Below, piece after piece: positions 59,958 through 64,000 of a DNA stretch of 64,000 nucleotides (its first letter is position 1; every line of letters starts with the position of its first letter). The stretch is from Acidipropionibacterium acidipropionici (GTDB taxonomy: Bacteria; Actinomycetota; Actinomycetes; Propionibacteriales; Propionibacteriaceae). The stretch is from assembly GCF_001441165.1 (NCBI RefSeq), contig NZ_CP013126.1, positions 2,199,551 through 2,263,550 on the forward strand. The letters are read 5' to 3'. A program made the position numbers and the translations under genes. The notes beneath the pieces were generated by a model. The model had not been told where the DNA came from. It saw only the letters and a list, made by a program, of their open reading frames with translations, and did no database searches.

Positions 59958-61583
59958 TCCACCGATGCGGTTCTGTATGCAGTGTCCGGCTGTGTGATCC
60001 CTGTGGTTCGGATTGAGGGCATGGGTCACCCGCCGGTCTGCCCGGCGTGTCCACTGCTGGTTCCTTGGTCAGGGGCTTTGGGGCCCGGATGGTCAACTGG
60101 CCAATGCGAGGGGCGGGCCGACAGCGGTGGCGGTGGTCCACAGTCTTGTGAACTGGGTGGCCCAGGGCCAGCGGCGGGGCATGTGGAGGTACCGGCGGCG
60201 GGCCCGGTGTGCGATCCGGGCGGGGATCATGATCAGCCTGCGGGTGATGGTGGGCATTCTCGCTGTACTCATGCCAGCGGCGTGGGCCGCGGCGCGTGAC
60301 AGGTTGAACGCGATCACCGCGCAGGCCAGCCAGGCGGCGTTGGCGGTGAACCGGCCCGAGGGCAGGTGGGCCAGGGGTCCGGCCTTGAGCTCGGCGATGA
60401 CCTGCTCGACGATCGCATGATCCCGATGCCTGCGGTCGGCCTCGACGGTGTCCAGATCGGAGTTCGTGATGAACGCGTGGTACCGGTACGACTCGACCAG
60501 CGGGTCCTGGCCGGCCGGGTTCAGGCGCTTGACCCGGCGGACCACCAGCCGGCAGGACACCTGCTCATCTTTCGGGTGGGAGACGAACGCGGTGAACGGG
60601 GTCTCGGCAACCTCCGCATCGCTGATGAGTTCCCCGGTCTCGGGTTCGATGACCGCATGCGGGTACCGGATGGGTGTCCACGCCTGCTCGTCGATACCGG
60701 AGATCGCCGCGGTCACGGTCGGCCAGGCGGGGATCGTCACACTGAACCAGCAGCCGTGATCGGCGAAGGCGTGGATCGTCTCGCAGGTGCAGAAGGCCGA
60801 GTCGGCCCGCCCCAGGATCTGGGTGCCGGGACGGACCGTGCGGGCCAGGGTGATGGACCGTGTGGCGTGCCAGGCGGCATGATCTCCTGATTTCACGTTG
60901 CCGCGGCGCAGCCCGGCCCCGGTGATCACTGGCGGGCAGGAGTCCGAGGAGACGACGGCCAGGATGGCGTTGAGCCCTTTGACCTTGTTGTAGCCGTAGG
61001 CCACACCCTGCTTGCGGTAGCCGTGGAGTTCCCGGATGGTGTCGTCCAGATCGACTGTGATCAGCGGGTCGGCGCCGAACAGGCCCGGCACCACCGGGGC
61101 CAGATGTTCCAGTAGTTTCCGGTTGACCGCCCCCAACTGCAGCACGTGCCCGTGGGTGAAGCTGCGCAGGAAGGTGCCCAGGGTCGAAGGGGCCCGGACC
61201 CCGCCCATGACCTTCGGTGTGCCGCCGGTCCGGAGGATCCCGGTACCGTCGATGTCATCGGCGCCGGCCAGCATCCCCGCGACCAGACTGCGGGCCTTGA
61301 GTGGGGCGTTGGGACAGTCGACCGTCAACCTGCCGGCCAGCAGACTGATGAAATCGGCCTGTTCGGCCAGGCCCAGGATCGCGGGCAGGCCTCCGGCGGC
61401 CACCAGATGATCCTCATCGAAGACAGGAGTCGGGGCCGTGACGGGCTCGTGGGATACTTGCACCTGAGAGATGCCCCCTCGATCGGGTTGATTCGTTGTC
61501 TAGCAACACCCATCATCCCTGGTCGCAGAGGGCATCTCCACTTTTTGGGCCCGACCCATCACCCCGACGCCGGTGGATCAAGG
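59952..61583 (-). mobile_element. IS1380-family-like insertion sequence, 1632 bp
   Basis: The ends are perfect 13-bp terminal inverted repeats: CCTTGATCCACCG (59952-59964) and CGGTGGATCAAGG (61571-61583). CTGAG is duplicated on both sides. One transposase gene fills it on the minus strand, opposite to malQ. Length, the CC end and transposase type fit IS1380, although that family usually makes 4-bp duplications. Intact ends and transposase suggest a recent, possibly still mobile copy. Confidence 0.9.
60093..61463 (-). CDS. IS1380-like DDE transposase
   Basis: A 456-residue RNase-H-fold transposase. The probable catalytic triad is Asp at 138 or 140 in 'LITVDLDDTIRELHG', D221 in 'ILGRADSAFCT' and the Glu in 'IVEQVIAELKAGPLAHLPSGRF' (Y-1-like E region), followed by 'NAAWLACAVIAFNL', which is typical of IS1380 (DDE_Tnp_1 group). 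The basic tail ('RIAHRARRRYLHMPRRWP') is usual. GTG 61463 is taken as start. No frameshift or stop is seen, so it should be functional. Confidence 0.9.
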   Translation of the reverse strand: MQVSHEPVTAPTPVFDEDHLVAAGGLPAILGLAEQADFISLLAGRLTVDCPNAPLKARSLVAGMLAGADDIDGTGILRTGGTPKVMGGVRAPSTLGTFLRSFTHGHVLQLGAVNRKLLEHLAPVVPGLFGADPLITVDLDDTIRELHGYRKQGVAYGYNKVKGLNAILAVVSSDSCPPVITGAGLRRGNVKSGDHAAWHATRSITLARTVRPGTQILGRADSAFCTCETIHAFADHGCWFSVTIPAWPTVTAAISGIDEQAWTPIRYPHAVIEPETGELISDAEVAETPFTAFVSHPKDEQVSCRLVVRRVKRLNPAGQDPLVESYRYHAFITNSDLDTVEADRRHRDHAIVEQVIAELKAGPLAHLPSGRFTANAAWLACAVIAFNLSRAAAHAAGMSTARMPTITRRLIMIPARIAHRARRRYLHMPRRWPWATQFTRLWTTATAVGPPLALAS

Positions 61584-61588
61584 CTGAG
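61584..61588. repeat. Right 5-bp target-site duplication of the IS element
   Basis: CTGAG, matching 59947-59951. Confidence 0.75.
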
Positions 61589-61924
61589 AGTGTGGACTCC
61601 GAGCGGGCGCAGGCGGTGGCCGAGCGCGAGCAGTGGGTGCAGGAGCTGCGGAATCGCGGTGCGCTGGCGTCGGCGTGTCCCACCGATGAGGAGATCGTGG
61701 TGGCGATGCACCGGCTGCTCACCTGGACCCCGTCGCGGATCCTCAACGCCACCCTCACCGATGCGGTGGGGGACCGACGCACCCAGAACCTTCCCGGCAC
61801 CGTCAACGAGTACCCGAACTGGCGGGTGCCGCTGTCGGGCCCCGACGGGCGTCCGATGTGGCTGGAGGACCTCTATGTCGACCAGCGGGCGGCGCGGATC
61901 GCCGACGTCCTCAACGGCAACTGA
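61589..61924 (+). pseudogene. malQ: 4-alpha-glucanotransferase, 3' part, cut off by IS element
   Basis: 111 residues plus stop forming the normal C-terminus of MalQ ('VAEREQWVQELRNRGALA...PTDEEIVVAMHRLLTWTPSRILNATLTDAVGDRRTQNLPGTVNEYPNWRVPL...WLEDLY'), in frame with the 5' part once the IS and one CTGAG copy are removed. It has no start codon or ribosome site of its own, so it is unlikely to be translated. The coding sequence itself is undamaged. Confidence 0.85.
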
Positions 61925-62000
61925 CGCGGGACATGGCTGCGGCGCGGACGGTGATCCGTCTGCGCCGCAGCCATGCCCCTCACACCTGCTCGGGGAATCG

Positions 62001-62166
62001 TTGAACACGATCTCCGACCCGATCCGCAGCGCGAGGCCGGCGACGCAGACCCTGGGTCAGCGTCAACCGCCGCTACGAGGAGGTTGAACGCGCCCACTGA
62101 CCCGACCCGCAGCGCGAGGCCAGCGACGCAGACCCTGGGTCAGCGCCAGCCGCCGCTACGAGGGGG
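62001..62166. repeat. 83-bp direct tandem repeat, two copies
   Basis: Copy 1 at 62001-62083 and copy 2 at 62084-62166, each starting TTGAAC and sharing GCAGCGCGAGGCC, GCGACGCAGACCCTGGGTCA and CCGCCGCTACGAG. They lie between malQ and the HU gene. The reverse complement resembles the sequence after the purE hairpin (42699-42770). Confidence 0.8.
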
Positions 62167-62170
62167 TTGA

Positions 62171-62188
62171 GGGGGAGTCGTCTCCCCC
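62171..62188 (-). terminator. NCGA-loop 3' hairpin after HU gene
   Basis: On the minus strand GGGGGAG and CTCCCCC close an ACGA loop, 7 nt after the HU stop, followed by CTCAACCCCCTCGTAGCGGCGG, i.e. by the 83-bp repeats. Member of the repeat family. Confidence 0.7.
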
Positions 62189-62195
62189 CACCCGA

Positions 62196-62471
62196 TCAAT
62201 CAGAGACGGCCTTCTTCAGGGTGCTGGAGGCCGAGAGCTTCACCGCCTTGTGGGCGGGGATGGTCATGGACTCACCGGTGCGCGGGTTGCGGCCGTTGCG
62301 GGCCGGGCGCTCGACGGTCTCGGCGGTGAGCAGGCCGGGAAGCTGAATCTTCTCGCCCTTGGCCAGAGCGTCGGTGATCACGTCGGTCAGGGCCTTGACG
62401 GCCTCATTGGTCTGCGCCTCGGTGAGAGACGCCTGCTTGGCAATCGCCTTGATGAGCTCGGACTTGGTCAT
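62196..62471 (-). CDS. HU-family nucleoid protein
   Basis: A 91-residue histone-like DNA-bending protein. 'MTKSELIKAIAKQASLTEAQTNEAVKALTDVI' is the dimerisation helix pair, 'KIQLPGLLTAETVERPARNGRNPRTGESMTIPAHKAVKLSASSTLKKAV' the beta arm with the GRNPRTGE motif and Pro that intercalates. There is no Lys-rich tail of the mycobacterial type, so this is the short form. ATG 62471 has AGGAGA 5 nt upstream. Monocistronic, with its own 3' hairpin. Confidence 0.92.
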   Translation of the reverse strand: MTKSELIKAIAKQASLTEAQTNEAVKALTDVITDALAKGEKIQLPGLLTAETVERPARNGRNPRTGESMTIPAHKAVKLSASSTLKKAVSD

Positions 62472-62515
62472 GGGGTCTCCTGGTATCTGACTACAGGGCA
62501 GGCACGACCAGTTGG

Positions 62516-62548
62516 CCGTTCCATTACTAGTGGACATTAACCGTTCCA
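62516..62548. promoter_or_regulatory. Direct repeats CCGTTCCA upstream of the HU gene
   Basis: CCGTTCCA at 62516-62523 and again at 62541-62548, 25 bp apart, around an AT-rich ATTACTAGTGG core in the HU promoter region. Could be an activator or autoregulatory site. Confidence 0.35.
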
Positions 62549-62597
62549 GGCTCGCAGTCAAGCTTCGGCGCGCCCTCTGACCCGCTCTGGCAGCGGC

Positions 62598-63941
62598 TCA
62601 GAGGTCCAGACCGCCCCCGAGGACGGCGTCCGAACCGTCGGATCCGTGGTGCACCATGATCGTCGGAATGGCCTGGTCCCCCCTGGAGATGCGCCGTCCC
62701 GAGAGGGGGAGCTCCTTCATCGCGGACTCGTGGCGGGATCGGGCCACGGCTAGGGGTTCTGCGCCCACCGTGGCGCCGTCGAGGACCAGCGGGACGATGA
62801 GATCGCGGTCGTCGGCATCGGCCCGCGGCGCATGGCCGACGCCGACCACCTCGGCGGTCGCCGTGCCGTCGGGGTCCAGCCTGCGCAGCGCGTACTTGCG
62901 CCCGCCGACGGTGGATTTGTGGGAGGACTTCTTGGCGACCGGGATCAGCGGGGCATCCGGATCGTCGGAGGCGGCCCTGGCCACCAGCTTGTAGACGAAG
63001 CTGCAGGTCGGGGCGCCGGATCCGGTCACCAGGGAGGTGCCGACCCCGAAGCCGTCGACGGGGGCGCCGCGCAGCGCGGCGATCTGCCACTCGTCGAGGT
63101 CGCTGGTGACGATGACCCGGGTCTGCGTGGCGCCCAGGTCGTCGAGCAGATCGCGGACCTGCCGGGCCACGATGGATAGGTCCCCCGAGTCGATCCGGAC
63201 GGCGCCGAGCCGGCCGTCGGTGAGCCTCACCCCGGTGCGCACGGCGGCCTCGATGTCGTAGGTGTCGACCAGCAGTGTGGTCTGGTCGCCGTAGGTCTCC
63301 AGCTGGGCGGCGAAGGCCTGCTCCTCGGTGTCGTGCAGAAGGGTGAAGGAGTGGGCGGCCGTGCCCGAGGTGGGGACGCCGTAACGCATCCCGGCCGCCA
63401 GATTCGAGGTGGGCCCGAAGCCGGTGATCCAGGCGGCCCTCGCGGCGGCCACCGCGGCCTCCTCGTGGGTGCGCCGCGATCCCATCTCGATGATCGGGCG
63501 GCCCTCGGCCAGCATCACCATCCGGGATGCGGCTGAGGCTATCGCCGAGTCGTGGTTGTAGATGCTCAGCAGCAGCGTCTCGAGAATGCACGCCTCGGCG
63601 AAGCTGCCCTCGACGGTGAGCAGCGGGGAGCCGGGGAAGTACAGGTCGCCCTCCGCGTAGCCGTGGATCGACCCTGAGAAGCGGTAGCCGGCCAGCCACT
63701 CGGCCATCTCGGGACTGACGATGCCCCGGTCGGTGAGGAAGGCGATCTCGGCGGGATCGAAGCGGAACTCCTCGAGGGCCTCCAGCATCCGCCCCACGCC
63801 GGCGACCACGCCGTAGCGGCGACCCTCGGGGAGGCGGCGGGGGAAGAGCTCGAAGACGCACCTGCGCCAGGTGGTCCCGGCTCTCATCGCGGCCTCGACC
63901 ATGGTGAGTTCGTAGTGGTCTGTGAGCAGTGCGGTCGACAT
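62598..63941 (-). CDS. pncB: Nicotinate phosphoribosyltransferase
   Basis: A 447-residue NAD-salvage enzyme joining nicotinate and PRPP to nicotinate mononucleotide with ATP. 'LLTDHYELTMVEAA' is the N-terminal signature, 'GSRRTHEEAAVAAARAA' the phosphohistidine region, 'DTYDIEAAVRTG' and 'AVRIDSGDL' the PRPP and substrate loops, and 'VIVTSDLDEWQI', 'GFGVGTSLVTG' the barrel end. A Ser/Lys-rich loop 'AKKSSHKSTVGGRK' lies near the C-terminus. ATG 63941 is leaderless. Confidence 0.93.
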   Translation of the reverse strand: MSTALLTDHYELTMVEAAMRAGTTWRRCVFELFPRRLPEGRRYGVVAGVGRMLEALEEFRFDPAEIAFLTDRGIVSPEMAEWLAGYRFSGSIHGYAEGDLYFPGSPLLTVEGSFAEACILETLLLSIYNHDSAIASAASRMVMLAEGRPIIEMGSRRTHEEAAVAAARAAWITGFGPTSNLAAGMRYGVPTSGTAAHSFTLLHDTEEQAFAAQLETYGDQTTLLVDTYDIEAAVRTGVRLTDGRLGAVRIDSGDLSIVARQVRDLLDDLGATQTRVIVTSDLDEWQIAALRGAPVDGFGVGTSLVTGSGAPTCSFVYKLVARAASDDPDAPLIPVAKKSSHKSTVGGRKYALRRLDPDGTATAEVVGVGHAPRADADDRDLIVPLVLDGATVGAEPLAVARSRHESAMKELPLSGRRISRGDQAIPTIMVHHGSDGSDAVLGGGLDL

Positions 63942-63947
63942 GCCGGA

Positions 63948-63953
63948 AGTCTA
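63948..63953 (-). promoter_or_regulatory. Leaderless -10 box for pncB
   Basis: On the minus strand TAGACT ends 6 nt before ATG 63941. Confidence 0.55.
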
Positions 63954-64000
63954 TTGGTGACTCTTCTCCTCGGCCGCGTCGGGCCCGGCTGCCGGATGTC

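Noticed and set aside
57129-60029. 966-codon open frame on the minus strand
   Set aside because: It lies antisense to the RDD and malQ genes and runs into the IS. Its translation is rich in Arg, Gly, Pro, His and Asp, as expected from the mirror of GC-rich codons. No domain is seen.
63954-64000. Start of a divergent gene (for example clpS) at the right edge
   Set aside because: Only 47 bases remain and no start codon with a ribosome site or recognisable residues is present.

Overview
The window is one contiguous piece of a high-GC actinobacterial chromosome. A WhiB protein, the DUF3039, DUF3499 and DUF5719 families, an acyl-CoA carboxylase set (biotinylated alpha chain, beta chain, tiny epsilon chain, BirA) and many apparently leaderless genes point to Actinomycetes. 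The carboxylase set and an anaerobic amino-acid reductase fit a propionic-acid bacterium (Propionibacteriaceae), but that genus-level guess is inference. From memory of M. tuberculosis H37Rv, much of the backbone follows the order of Rv3315c down to Rv3256c (cdd, pmmB, deoD, lpdA, accA3, maf, accE5, accD5, birA, PH protein, purK, purE, LCP protein, Rv3268, manB, whiB2, Rv3259, Rv3258c, Rv3256c), so most of the window is old, vertically inherited core.

Layout. 1-2694: CBS-domain membrane protein and an APH-fold kinase. 2695-8737: nucleoside ABC importer (lipoprotein, double ATPase, two permeases) ending in cytidine deaminase. 8738-12463: RNase HI fusion, metG and a P-loop kinase. 12538-19807: a seven-gene minus-strand D-proline reductase (prd) operon. 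20265-34277: DUF2207 protein, acyl-CoA synthetase, hexose-phosphate mutase, purine nucleoside phosphorylase, LpdA, carboxylase alpha chain, Nudix hydrolase, vitamin kinase, AlkZ-like glycosylase and a short-chain dehydrogenase. 34416-42676: arginine deiminase, small lipoprotein, Maf, carboxylase epsilon and beta, BirA, peptidase E, PH protein, purK-purE. 42815-55248: envelope block (LCP protein, glycosyltransferases, GDP-mannose synthesis, WhiB, DUF5719, degenerate metallopeptidase, DUF3499, Trm112, a frameshifted SIS-like gene). 55238-64000: cation efflux, aroQ, DUF3039, RDD protein, malQ split by an IS1380-like element, HU and pncB.

The most notable system is the prd operon: ornithine aminotransferase, PrdC, PrdA, a small prd-associated protein, PrdB, a TetR regulator and proline racemase. 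With the arginine deiminase at 34416 it suggests a route arginine to ornithine to proline to D-proline to 5-aminovalerate. PrdB, a selenoprotein in clostridia, has an ordinary cysteine (TGC) at position 152, and PrdA is cut by an in-frame amber codon downstream of its probable pyruvoyl-forming cysteine. The operon is therefore either a selenium-free, two-chain variant or a recently damaged one.

Three kinds of non-coding structure recur. (i) TANNNT-type -10 boxes lie 6-7 nt before about 20 start codons (leaderless transcription). (ii) A palindromic intergenic repeat has CCAATGTGGC ends. (iii) A family of 3' hairpins with an NCGA loop sits just after five stop codons. There are also two matching GTGAC-N6-GTCAC palindromes (before the nucleoside importer and the prd operon) and a 28-bp-period array of TGTGAC-GGA-GTCACA sites upstream of manC. 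No tRNA, rRNA, CRISPR array or prophage was seen.
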